A stretch of 40,144 bases of DNA from Shewanella gelidimarina. Lineage in GTDB: Bacteria > Pseudomonadota > Gammaproteobacteria > Enterobacterales > Shewanellaceae. The translations under genes and the position numbers were made by a program. Below are positions 26,248 through 35,138 of the stretch, in pieces. The stretch's first letter is position 1. Every line of letters begins with the position of its first letter. The stretch is from positions 1-40,144 of the forward strand of contig NZ_JAKIKW010000032.1 of NCBI RefSeq assembly GCF_023283945.1, given 5' to 3'. The notes below the pieces were generated by a model. The model was not told the origin of the DNA. It ran no database searches and was given only the letters and a program-made list of their open reading frames with translations.

Positions 26248-27327
26248 GTGGACCGTTTAATGCAAACTGCTGAACATGCTTTTCGTCGTTGGATGCAAAG
26301 TCTTATTATTCTTTTTATTGTTCTTCTTGGTTACATTGTGATTGCCGATCGTTATGCCCCGCTAACGACCGAGAGCCGAGTACAAGGGTATGTCATTCAG
26401 ATAGCATCTGAAGTCAGTGGCAACGTCATCGGTGTACAGGTTGAAAATAATCAGCAGGTCAGTAAGGGAGATAGCCTCTTTACGATTGATAAGCGTAAAT
26501 ACCAACTGGCAGTCAATAAGGCCAATGTGGCGCTAGAGCAGGCCCACGAGCAAGAAAGTGCTTTATACGCCAAAGTTGAAGCGGGTGACGCCAATGTGGC
26601 TACCACCCAAGCGGCATTTGATAATGCCAGCAGTGAATATCAACGTATTCGGCAGCTTGCTGGTAAAAAACTGGTATCAGCCTCGCTGCTTGATAGTTCT
26701 CTGGCGAATAACAATGTGTCGTTATCTAACCTGCATGCCGCTCAGCAAGAACGACGAGCACTGCGCGTGCAGTTAGGCACGTCACCTGGGCAAAGCAGTA
26801 TGGTACGCGCAGCGAATAACAGCTTAGAGCAAGCAGAGCTCAATCTATCACATACACAAATAATGGCCCCCAGTGATGGCGTTATTACCAATCTACAGCT
26901 AGAAGTCGGCAGCACAGCCAGTACTAACCAGCCCTTAATGACCTTTATCCCGACGGGTTCATTGTGGATAGCGGCTGATTTTCGCGAAAAAGCGGTGGCA
27001 CTATTAGATGAGGGAACCGCTGCATTAGTGGCTTTCGATGCTTTTCCTGGTGAAGTTTATTCGTTGAAAATACAGAGCCGTGATTTTGGGGTCGCAGCAG
27101 CGCAGCAAAGCCCCAATGGTCAATTGACCAACATAGAAACCAACAACCGCTGGGTGCGTGATGCGCAGCGAGTGCGGGTCAATTTAGTCAGTAATATTGC
27201 ATTGCCTAAGCAACTGTTTATCGGTTCGCGCGCCACTGTCGTGCTGTATCCCAGAGACAACTGGCTATGGGCATTGTTAGGCCAAGCTCAAATTAAGACG
27301 GTGAGTTTTCTGCATTACATCTATTAA
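26248..27327 (+). CDS. HlyD/EmrA-type membrane fusion protein
   Basis: The 359-residue frame begins with GTG at 26248 (an ATG at 26260 is an alternative). It has one membrane helix near residues 17-34 (SLIILFIVLLGYIVIAD), a biotinyl-lipoyl-like half VQGYVIQIASEVSGNVIGVQVENNQQVSKGDSLFTID, a long helical hairpin of about residues 85-180, and the second half APSDGVITNLQLEVGST. It is periplasmic and anchored in the inner membrane. It couples an inner membrane pump to the outer membrane. The downstream DUF2955 gene (27 bp later) is the likely partner, as in the AaeA-AaeB type. Confidence 0.9.
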   Translation: MDRLMQTAEHAFRRWMQSLIILFIVLLGYIVIADRYAPLTTESRVQGYVIQIASEVSGNVIGVQVENNQQVSKGDSLFTIDKRKYQLAVNKANVALEQAHEQESALYAKVEAGDANVATTQAAFDNASSEYQRIRQLAGKKLVSASLLDSSLANNNVSLSNLHAAQQERRALRVQLGTSPGQSSMVRAANNSLEQAELNLSHTQIMAPSDGVITNLQLEVGSTASTNQPLMTFIPTGSLWIAADFREKAVALLDEGTAALVAFDAFPGEVYSLKIQSRDFGVAAAQQSPNGQLTNIETNNRWVRDAQRVRVNLVSNIALPKQLFIGSRATVVLYPRDNWLWALLGQAQIKTVSFLHYIY

Positions 27328-27354
27328 TCTATCTAGCGCCAAGGAACCCCTCTT

Positions 27355-28437
27355 TTGAAAGTAGATACTTTAAGAAAAACCCAGCGTATATGGTTTGGCA
27401 GTGTGACAGGCTTAGCCGTGACGCTGGTTTTTGGTTGGTGGTATGGTCTTTTTGCCGCATTGTTGCCAATGTTCGTCCTGACTAAAATTGATCGATGGAA
27501 TAGCGGCATTATCATGCAATTGATCATTAGCGTTGTTTGGATCTGTATTCAAGTGGCGTTAATCGTTGGTTTTTTACAACCTTATCCTCTGCTTATGACG
27601 CTCGCGGTAGGGCTGATGCTGATGTTTAAATGTATCGCGATGACCCATAAAAGCACTTATCTTTTCGGCTATATCGGGCTATTAATCGGCTCTATTTTAC
27701 TGAATTTTGCTAGCTACAATGGATTCGATCTTGAAGAGTTCGTTATGGGGTTGATTGCGTCAACATTCGTCACCGCGCCCATTGTTGGCTTGGCGTTTTA
27801 TCTGTTTCCTGAGCAAAGTAGATTACCCGCTTCGGCGCTCACCGCTGAACCTGCAGCAGCAAAGAGCAGGGCACATGTTGATACCCAGCGTAAAGATCAT
27901 AGCGGTTTGGTGCGTCAGGCGTTATTAGGTTGGTTGATTGCAATGGCGGCATTCATTCTGTTTCAAGTTGCAGATTTAAATGACTCTTTGTCAGCACAGG
28001 CATCAATCTTTATCGTGCTAACGCCTATGACGTTGATTGGCTCATTAGCGGTCGCAAAGATCCGTATTATTGGCACGTTTCTCGGCTGCTTTGCGGGAAT
28101 GTTGATCCAACTGACGCTATATACCTGGTCTAATAATGCGCTACTGTTTTTGTTAGCCTATGCGATTGCCGCTGGTTTTTTTTGTCGATGGCTAGCGTTA
28201 GGGGACATCAAAGCGGGTATCGGTTTTTCAGCCATGTCAGCCTTAACAGTGCCACTGACGACGTCGTTTGTTCCTGAGCAAAAAGATGCATTCTTCTCTA
28301 TCTGCTATCGTTTTAGCTCCATTTTGATGGCGGTTGTCTGCACTTCTTTGGCTATTTGGATTACTCATCATTTTCTGGTGCGTATCATTAAAGTTAAGCC
28401 TTTAAAGGAAGCAACGGATAACGGAACGCTGCGCTGA
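27355..28437 (+). CDS. DUF2955/FUSC-like inner membrane efflux component
   Basis: The frame begins with TTG at 27355, with AAGGA at a normal distance before it. The 360-residue protein has two blocks of about five to six hydrophobic segments with a charged middle loop (SRLPASALTAEPAAAKSRAHVD), as in DUF2955 proteins related to AaeB and FUSC. It probably forms the pump of a two-part efflux system with the HlyD-type protein directly upstream. Its last codons (TDNGTLR and TGA) are the first unit of the tandem array at 28414, so the array has replaced or created the C-terminus. That should be neutral for the membrane part. Confidence 0.85.
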   Translation: MKVDTLRKTQRIWFGSVTGLAVTLVFGWWYGLFAALLPMFVLTKIDRWNSGIIMQLIISVVWICIQVALIVGFLQPYPLLMTLAVGLMLMFKCIAMTHKSTYLFGYIGLLIGSILLNFASYNGFDLEEFVMGLIASTFVTAPIVGLAFYLFPEQSRLPASALTAEPAAAKSRAHVDTQRKDHSGLVRQALLGWLIAMAAFILFQVADLNDSLSAQASIFIVLTPMTLIGSLAVAKIRIIGTFLGCFAGMLIQLTLYTWSNNALLFLLAYAIAAGFFCRWLALGDIKAGIGFSAMSALTVPLTTSFVPEQKDAFFSICYRFSSILMAVVCTSLAIWITHHFLVRIIKVKPLKEATDNGTLR

Positions 28438-28939
28438 TGGATGACAGAACGCTGCGCTGATGGATGACAGAACGCTGCGCTCAGGGATAACAAAACGCTG
28501 CGCTCACGGATAACAGAACGCTTCGCTCACGGATAACAGAACGCTGCGCTCACGGATAACGGAACGCTGCGCTCACGGATAACGGAACGCTGCGCTCAGG
28601 GATAACAGAACGCTGCGCTGACGGATAACAGAACGCTGTGCTGACGGATAACGGAACGCTGCGCTGATGGATACGGAACGCTGCGCTGACGGATGACAGA
28701 ATGCTGCGCTCAGGGATAACAGAATGCTGCGCTGACGGATACGGAACGCTGCGCTGACGGATAACAGAACGCTGGGCTGACGGATAACAGAACGCTGCGC
28801 TCAGGGATAACAGAACGCTGCGCTGACGGATGACAGAATGCTGCGCTGACGGATGACAGAATGCTGCGCTGACGGATGACAGAATGCTGCGCTGACGGAT
28901 ACGGAACGCTGCGCTCACGGATAACAGAACGCTGCGCTC
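28414..28939. repeat. Tandem array of 23 units of 22-23 bp
   Basis: I count 23 units, 20 of 23 bp and three of 22 bp, followed by one degenerate partial unit. The common core is GGATAACAGAACGCTGCGCT. Units vary at a few positions: A(C/G/T)GG at the start, ATAAC or ATGAC in the middle, GGAAC or AGAAT, and C or G at the end. The array starts inside the coding end of the DUF2955 gene and reaches to 18 bp before the YibE/F stop codon. There are no credible genes in it; a 122-codon minus-strand frame is only the repeat read without stops. Confidence 0.95.
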
Positions 28940-28956
28940 ACGGATAATAGACTCTG

Positions 28957-30162
28957 CTATTGAGCTTCTGCTGTGGTTGGCCGAGGCGTAACCACTTTTT
29001 CAATAACTCCATTCGCCGACGTTGGTTGAGATGTTTCGGCAACGGGGGCGGGCTCACTGAGCATATATCTAGCGAGCCAAGCCGTAAGAGGAATCGTTAA
29101 TACAATGCCGACACTGCCAGCCAAAGCATGAATGATGCTTAATGCGATAATAGGGGTATTAATAAATTGATTCAGTGGCATATCCAAACCCCAAACCATC
29201 ATAATGGTGGTTAAAGAGCTGCCCGCAAACGCCAGTATCAAGGTGTTGGTCATGGTACCCATGATATCTCGTCCAATATTCATACTCGCTTTCATTAGCT
29301 GTTTCGGGCTGAGCTTAGGGTCGGCTATTTTCAGTTCGTTATAAGCGGATGCAATAGAAATAGCCACATCCATCACCGCGCCAAGAGCTGAAATCATGAT
29401 GGCGACAAACATTAACCAGCGGATTTGAATCGGTTGAGTGGCCAAATAGATAACATCTTCGCCTTTATCTAAGTAGATACCGGAAAGATGAGCAAACTCG
29501 CCAAATACCTGCGCCATAATGCCGGCCGCAATGACGCCAAGCAAGGTGCCACCCATAGCGCAGAAGCTCTTTTTGTTATAACCCGATACCAGAATGAAAT
29601 TGACCACAATCTTCAATCCCATCAGGATGATGGTGATCAGCACAGGATTCCACCCGGCAAAAATGGCGGGGATCAAGACACCGATGATGAGCGCCGCGGT
29701 GAAGTAGAGTGACACAACAGAATTTAATCCCTCTTTCTTGCCGAAAGAGAGCAGCAACAACAGGAAGGCAAAACACATCCAGTAGATAGCTGTCGAGCGC
29801 TTGTGGTTGTAGGCCCAATATACGGTGCCGTTAGAGGTCTCTCTTATCATCATGATAAAAACGTCGCCTTCAGCGACCAGTACATTATGTTGCCTGCTAA
29901 GGGGGTTTTGCACTTCGACCACTTTACCGCTTTCTTCTCCTTCTAATATTTCTGCGGTGATCACTTGTAGGCCCGTCAATATGGAGGGCACTCTGGCATC
30001 TGGGGCCAAATTATTAGAGATCACAGCGACAACGCGGGCTTCTACAAATTCTTGCTGCAGCGGCGTCTTAGGTTTCAAACTGTCGCTCAAACTGGGAGAA
30101 ATATAGAAGATCAGGGTTGAAACAATGGCGATGAATAGGGTGAATCGATAGTCTTTTAGCAT
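28957..30162 (-). CDS. YibE/F family membrane protein
   Basis: The 401-residue protein starts with a membrane helix, followed by a periplasmic beta-rich part (EARVVAVISN..., VVEVQNPLSRQHNVLVAEGD at about 83-102) and then about seven to eight helices with GLKIVVNFILVSGYNKKSFCAMGGTLLG and SALGAVMDVAISIASAYNEL, the YibE/F (PF07907) pattern. These proteins are found in many bacteria, and their transport or other role is unknown. The end (AETSQPTSANGVIEKVVTP...) is a proline/threonine-rich tail. It converges on the DUF2955 gene, and the tandem array fills the gap. It has no operon partner here. Confidence 0.88.
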   Translation of the reverse strand: MLKDYRFTLFIAIVSTLIFYISPSLSDSLKPKTPLQQEFVEARVVAVISNNLAPDARVPSILTGLQVITAEILEGEESGKVVEVQNPLSRQHNVLVAEGDVFIMMIRETSNGTVYWAYNHKRSTAIYWMCFAFLLLLLSFGKKEGLNSVVSLYFTAALIIGVLIPAIFAGWNPVLITIILMGLKIVVNFILVSGYNKKSFCAMGGTLLGVIAAGIMAQVFGEFAHLSGIYLDKGEDVIYLATQPIQIRWLMFVAIMISALGAVMDVAISIASAYNELKIADPKLSPKQLMKASMNIGRDIMGTMTNTLILAFAGSSLTTIMMVWGLDMPLNQFINTPIIALSIIHALAGSVGIVLTIPLTAWLARYMLSEPAPVAETSQPTSANGVIEKVVTPRPTTAEAQ

Positions 30163-30275
30163 AAGTCTTTTAACATAATTTTTTTAGCATAGGTTATTGG
30201 TCACTAAACTGAGCAAAAAATATCTTGATGCCTCTAACACAGCAATCAATTGGGATAATGACAGATTTTTATAAA

Positions 30276-30303
30276 TAGAAAAAAGGCCTGTTACCAGGCC
30301 TTT
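30276..30303 (-). terminator. Intrinsic terminator after the nucleotidase gene
   Basis: AAAGGCCTG and CAGGCCTTT form a stem at 30282-30303 around TTAC. On the minus strand a U-run follows (plus-strand A-run before 30282). It ends the gene at 30316-32457. Confidence 0.85.
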
Positions 30304-30315
30304 GTTGAGTGCGAT

Positions 30316-32457
30316 TTAGTCAGTGACACAACCTGTATAATCTTGAGTCGGATTGACAAAGTAAGAGTTCACGTCATTAACATTGACCGCGTCCAAAATC
30401 CCTGGGTATTTAGGGTTGTCTGGGTCAATGTTGACACAGATTTCTTTGCTTATCAGTCTATTCCACAGTGCCTGACCTTCGGCCTTGTCTGTGCGTAGCA
30501 AGGTGATAGCACCATTATCCTGATACTGTTTAATTTCCCAGTTAGGATTGGTGAAGTCGCTGGCATTAACACCTTTATTCTCTTCAACATATTCAGTTAG
30601 CATGTCACGGATAGCGTAAACTGACTCGTTGACTGAGTCATAATAAACATCGTCACCCGTTGCCCAACCAAACTTCTTGATGTTTGAGCCCCAACGATAG
30701 CTGTTTAAAGCAACCTTGTATGTCGCCGTCGCATCGAATGGTTTGCCATCGATTTCGATGATCTCAATACGGTTACCTTCATTGGTGACGGTATTGTTTT
30801 CATCCATCGTTAATGCCTCGCCAGCGAGGTCGACAACGAAGTCAATCTTACCGTCGAACTGATCATACATGTAAGCTTTAGCACCTTTCTTAAACGATAC
30901 GGTAATGTCGCCGTCTTTATAGGTATTAAAGTAAGTGTAAGACCACTCCATATAACGCTTCAGGTTTGCACCCGTCATGTTTATACCGATGAGGGTATTG
31001 TCATATTTGTACAGATTAGTGGAATCTTTCTTAGCGTACTCTTGGCCATCAATCAGGTTAGAGCTATCAGAGAATAGAGACGCTGCAGAGACGACGGCTT
31101 TAGATTTTTCAATCTGGATTTGGTTAATGAAGTCCATTAACGGCGTATCCATGACCTTAGCAGTATGAATCGTTGAATATAGACGACCCGCTTCATGGTT
31201 GTAATCTTCATGTACAGCTTCATCGGCGCCAACACCTGGGGTAAAGTCACCACCGACTAGACCCAGAACCAATTGAGCATCGGCCTTAGATATGTCATGA
31301 ACATACTGGAACTGCGAACTTGTTATCTGACTTTCTTCGATATTTTTAGAGGTGACATTGCTTAGCGTCGTATCAACCATCTCCCACTTGCCATCGGTGT
31401 TCTTTTTAAGCTTAATGTCAGCCTTAGCCAGCGCCCAACCCCATTTGCCAGGTTCGATGATTTTCACACTCTGTGCACGATTGGTTTCGTCATAAGTGCC
31501 AGACAGTGTTTTATCTTCAGCCGTATCACCGCCTTCAACAGAGATGTCGGTTGACGTTATTTCTTCGCCTGCAGCCGCTTTTTGGATGCTTTCGATATAC
31601 GTAGCGTGTTCGTGTCCGGCAATGATGACATCGAACTTATCAGCCATTTCAGCCGCAATCTTATGAACACCAGCTCCACCTTCAGAGCTACGTCCGATAT
31701 GGAAGGCACCAACGATGACATCAGGATTGAATTTTGCGATTAACTTATCAACTGCAGCGCGTGTAGATGCCAGCTCTTCATCAAATTTAAGACCTGCAAA
31801 GTGTCCTGGTGCAGACGCTTCCCAGTTAGGGATATTTGATGGGCTCACACCCACGATAGCGACTTTAGCACCATCAACTTCGAAGATTTGGAAAGCACGA
31901 ATGTAGTTAACATCGTTTTCTTCCCATTTAATGTTGTTCGATACCACGGCCCCATTGAAGTGATTCAGGTTACGGTCGATGAAGCTGCGTTCGAAGTTAA
32001 ACTCATGGTTACCAGGCACCCAAAGATCGTAACCGAGTGAGTTTAAGGTAGACACGACAGGATGAGTTGGATCATCGTTGAACAGTTGAGCTGAGTTGCC
32101 TTGAACGGTATCACCGATATCGATCAAAATCATATTTGGATTGTTTGCTTTTGCCGTTTCAAGCAAGGTAGAAATACGGGTTAAACCAGCATCAGAATCT
32201 ACCGCGTCGAGCGCATAATCATAGCCAAAAATACGGCCGTGGAGATCTGATGTTGCACCAATAGTGATGGTGACTTCGTCGACTTCGTTTTGGCTCTTTA
32301 CAATGATGTCAGGTGTATTGGTGAGTGTTTTACCTTGTGTGGCTACTGGCGCATAACCACTGTCGGTATTAATTATAGTCTCATCATCGCTACAGCCAGC
32401 TAAAGCAGCAAGTACCGCTAAACACAGTACACTGCGAGTAGTTTTTTTCATATTCAA
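30316..32457 (-). CDS. Lipoprotein metallophosphatase/5'-nucleotidase (CpdB/UshA family)
   Basis: The 713-residue protein begins with a lipoprotein signal LAVLAALAGC, with Cys22 as lipidation site, so it is anchored in the envelope. Metallophosphatase motifs are clear: SDLHGR (70-75), GDTVQGN (115-121), GNHEF (149-153), AFHIGR and GHEHATYIE in the first half. The second half is the 5'-nucleotidase C-terminal domain with the substrate-binding YTYFNTYKDGD-like part. Relatives hydrolyse 2',3'-cyclic nucleotides, nucleotides or UDP-sugars to nucleosides and phosphate in the periplasm. A secreted endonuclease gene lies 766 bp upstream on the same strand. Together with rihA this points to use of external nucleic acid. 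A terminator follows. Confidence 0.9.
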   Translation of the reverse strand: MNMKKTTRSVLCLAVLAALAGCSDDETIINTDSGYAPVATQGKTLTNTPDIIVKSQNEVDEVTITIGATSDLHGRIFGYDYALDAVDSDAGLTRISTLLETAKANNPNMILIDIGDTVQGNSAQLFNDDPTHPVVSTLNSLGYDLWVPGNHEFNFERSFIDRNLNHFNGAVVSNNIKWEENDVNYIRAFQIFEVDGAKVAIVGVSPSNIPNWEASAPGHFAGLKFDEELASTRAAVDKLIAKFNPDVIVGAFHIGRSSEGGAGVHKIAAEMADKFDVIIAGHEHATYIESIQKAAAGEEITSTDISVEGGDTAEDKTLSGTYDETNRAQSVKIIEPGKWGWALAKADIKLKKNTDGKWEMVDTTLSNVTSKNIEESQITSSQFQYVHDISKADAQLVLGLVGGDFTPGVGADEAVHEDYNHEAGRLYSTIHTAKVMDTPLMDFINQIQIEKSKAVVSAASLFSDSSNLIDGQEYAKKDSTNLYKYDNTLIGINMTGANLKRYMEWSYTYFNTYKDGDITVSFKKGAKAYMYDQFDGKIDFVVDLAGEALTMDENNTVTNEGNRIEIIEIDGKPFDATATYKVALNSYRWGSNIKKFGWATGDDVYYDSVNESVYAIRDMLTEYVEENKGVNASDFTNPNWEIKQYQDNGAITLLRTDKAEGQALWNRLISKEICVNIDPDNPKYPGILDAVNVNDVNSYFVNPTQDYTGCVTD

Positions 32458-33223
32458 CCCCGTATTATTTTAATTTTGCATTATTTGCACATATATTGAC
32501 TGAGGCGAGTGGTGACGAGTATTAATATTGTAATTAATAATCAATCTCAATAAGTTATTAAAATTTTTGGTAACCAACCCATAATTAAATTATTTAAACT
32601 ATTTATAGATAACCCATCTATAAGATAAAAGTGTCTAAATAAATCATTACGCTATGTTGTTACAAACATTTTAATAAAACGCCTCAGTATTTCAGTAATT
32701 TACTAAATGGTTAATTAGCTACTTTTTAATAACTTTTAATTAACTGAACTGAATTGTATCGGCTTCAATATTAATGGTCGTGATCAGGTTCACACATAAT
32801 ACGTTACAAAAAGAGACAATTAAGTTGTAAAAGCACACCGTTGAATATTAGGTAACTGATATTTAGTGCATGTAGTGAATTTGAGCGTAGAACGATGATA
32901 TTAAAATCAGCTGAGCATTTGGTAATATCTCTAACATCACTCGATACTGTTTGATTCATACATACATAATGTATTGAACGCTAATATAGTGAGCGGGTAT
33001 ATATACTAAAATGTGTTCAATATACTATCTTCATAACTTCTCAGAGTAAGCTGAGAAGCAACGTATGGCGCATTATTGATAAGCCAAAATATTAAGTTGA
33101 AATAATGAGCTTGGGTTTATTAGCGGCCAGTAAAAAGCCAGACGGAGAGACCGACTGGCTTTTTTACGGGATAAATTCAAGTCATGGAAATTTTCAAGCT
33201 AACCATATCTTAATACCATCATT
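32458..33223. other. A+T-rich intergenic region
   Basis: This 766-bp stretch is strongly A+T-rich and has no credible gene. It should hold the promoter of the nucleotidase gene on the left and the terminator of the endonuclease gene on the right (33132-33165). Much of it, from about 32520 to 33070, is unassigned. Confidence 0.5.
33132..33165. terminator. Terminator after the endonuclease gene
   Basis: AAAAAGCCAG (33132-33141) pairs with CTGGCTTTTT (33155-33164), with CGG...CCG strengthening the inner stem. It has T-runs on both strands. It ends the minus-strand endonuclease transcript 60 bp after its stop. Confidence 0.85.
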
Positions 33224-34762
33224 TTAACGAATACGTCTTCTTAGGCCCAGTAACACCAATACTCCAATCCATAATGACCCCAGCGCGCCCCCTGATGATT
33301 TAGTAGTAGGCTTAGTGGGCTCGGTTGGCGTGGTTAAATCAGTATTTCTCACGGTGAGATTTACTGTTTTAGTGATCGTTTGATCGAGTGAGTCTTTAAC
33401 GGTAAGGCTAAAGCTCACCACTGAATCAAGGCTTACACTTGGTGCAGTAAAAACTAACTCTGCCTGAGTGGTACTTGCCAAACTCACTTTAGGCCCAGCA
33501 GTCTGAGTCCATTGATAAGTGGGCTTATCACCGTTACTTGAGCCCATAAGACGCACTTTCTGTGCTTCACTCACAACCGAAACGGCTGCTATATCTAATC
33601 TAAATGGCGAGGCTGTAAATTTGTCTTTTACGGTAATACTAATTTCATTATTTGCTTTAGCATCCTGACTATCGGTAATCGTGACTTTAAATCCGAAATC
33701 CGTATCCATTGTCACTTTAGGTGCAATAAAAGTCAGCGTAGCACTGTCGGTATCTGCAGGTTTAACATCAACCCCTGATGTTTGCTCCCAAAGGAAGATG
33801 GCATCAGTAATATTTGCCGTCGCCGTTAAGGTAACGCTATCACCTTCAATCACAGGTTCAGTTGCTGCAATACTCACACTCGGGGTCACACCAGGAACGT
33901 CACTACACTTGTTATTATAAACAAAGTCAGTCCATTCTGGATGGTCGACATAAGGGTTACGGTTACCTTGATATTCAAATACGACATCATTACGATTGCG
34001 CTCAAAAGCATCAACGGGATCGTTAGCATGCCACTCAAGCAAGGTACATAGCTTACCCATCTCACCTGGTTTGGAATTGTCACTGTTTGTGGCTGTCCCC
34101 GTTCTATCGACCAAGACAAGGTCTGGCATATCAGTATCACTGCCGACTTCATAACGAGTGTCCATATAGAACATCATGCGTGCGACATCACCTTTAACCG
34201 CTTCTCTTGGTTCCCACGAAATAGAACCATTTTTAAGATTATCTGGCGCTTCAGCGACCGCATTGCCACCGTTATCAAAATCATTATTACTACGCTGAGA
34301 ATTCATCGACGCATCAGAAGGGCGCAGATGATGAATGTCGGTATAGCCATGCTGAGAACTCTTAGGAAAACCATGACTCTTAGCCCATACGTGCTCACGG
34401 TTCCAGTAATCTGGATTATTAACACCTGATGCATTTTGATTTTTAGGAATAGAGTTACCTTTGTAAAGCAAAATAACGTTATTAGCATTAGCTGGATCTT
34501 CATCGGTGAAGGTCAATGCTGTCCACACTTCAGCATAACTTAGCTGTTTATGACGGGTAGAAATATCCTTGTTAATGGCCTTTTTAAATTCAACCATATC
34601 AGTGTTATCGGCGGCATTAGCTGACGCATAATAAGTTGTTATATCAAAATCGGCACGACTAGCAATAGGCGTAATATCTGGGCAATTGGTACAGATATCC
34701 CCTTTCGCTGCATAGGCTGAGCTGACAGAGAGAAAGGCAGTTAACAATAATAGTCTTTTCAT
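33224..34762 (-). CDS. Secreted endonuclease I (EndA/NucM) with Ig-like domains and GlyGly-CTERM
   Basis: I place the start at 34762 (MKRLLLLTAFLSVSSAYA), the signal peptide; a longer frame from 34819 has no such start. The 512-residue protein has the endonuclease I domain at about 30-300 with the His-Me finger marks REHVWAKSHG (122-131) and DIHHLRPSDASMNSQRSN (142-159). Two PKD/Ig-like domains follow (about 305-395 and 400-485). The C-terminus has a Thr/Pro linker, SSGGALGSLWIGVLVLLGLRRR: a GlyGly-CTERM signal of small Gly/Ser, membrane helix and basic cluster, a substrate of rhombosortase. It probably degrades DNA outside the cell or on its surface. The rhombosortase gene is not in this window. 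Confidence 0.92.
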   Translation of the reverse strand: MKRLLLLTAFLSVSSAYAAKGDICTNCPDITPIASRADFDITTYYASANAADNTDMVEFKKAINKDISTRHKQLSYAEVWTALTFTDEDPANANNVILLYKGNSIPKNQNASGVNNPDYWNREHVWAKSHGFPKSSQHGYTDIHHLRPSDASMNSQRSNNDFDNGGNAVAEAPDNLKNGSISWEPREAVKGDVARMMFYMDTRYEVGSDTDMPDLVLVDRTGTATNSDNSKPGEMGKLCTLLEWHANDPVDAFERNRNDVVFEYQGNRNPYVDHPEWTDFVYNNKCSDVPGVTPSVSIAATEPVIEGDSVTLTATANITDAIFLWEQTSGVDVKPADTDSATLTFIAPKVTMDTDFGFKVTITDSQDAKANNEISITVKDKFTASPFRLDIAAVSVVSEAQKVRLMGSSNGDKPTYQWTQTAGPKVSLASTTQAELVFTAPSVSLDSVVSFSLTVKDSLDQTITKTVNLTVRNTDLTTPTEPTKPTTKSSGGALGSLWIGVLVLLGLRRRIR

Positions 34763-35138
34763 AATACAGAATTCAGTGTTTTCAAATTGGACGGTAATTA
34801 AATCATAATTAAGAGGCAAAAGTAGGCCTTAAGACTGATAGTTAGGGGCATATTTGTGAAATAGATCCCACTTTTAGATCGTAAGCCTCAACCTTAAGCT
34901 GACATGTTAAGAACAATTGCTATTAATTAGTTTTACCTAATGGCATTCAAACGGTTACGTGGGCAACATTGTGGTAACGCCGTTTGTCTATTCAGCTGTC
35001 GCTAAAGAGAAAAAGAGCACATAAAATGATTTGTGGGTATTTAGCTGAAAATTAACACTGAAGGTTTTTTTACCGCCATCTTTGCTTCGGATGGCTTTGG
35101 GGAATGTGGTTAGTCGCTGAGATTGATGTGCTAAATAT
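34763..35138. other. Intergenic region between two minus-strand genes
   Basis: This 376-bp gap contains the endonuclease promoter area and the end of the diguanylate cyclase transcript. A weak hairpin is seen at 35075-35095 (GCCATC...GATGGC) without a proper U-run. I see no gene; the 74-codon minus-strand frame at 34988 overlaps the cyclase end and is rejected. Confidence 0.45.

Noticed and set aside
28550..28918. 122-codon minus-strand frame made of RQRSVxxxSAAF-like repeats
   Set aside because: It lies wholly inside the tandem array and is open only because the repeat units lack stops.
28414..28939. CRISPR-like array
   Set aside because: Units follow each other without unique spacers, and no cas genes are in the window.
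35075..35095. GCCATC...GATGGC hairpin as the terminator of the diguanylate cyclase gene
   Set aside because: The stem is only six bases and the U-run is on the wrong side for this strand.
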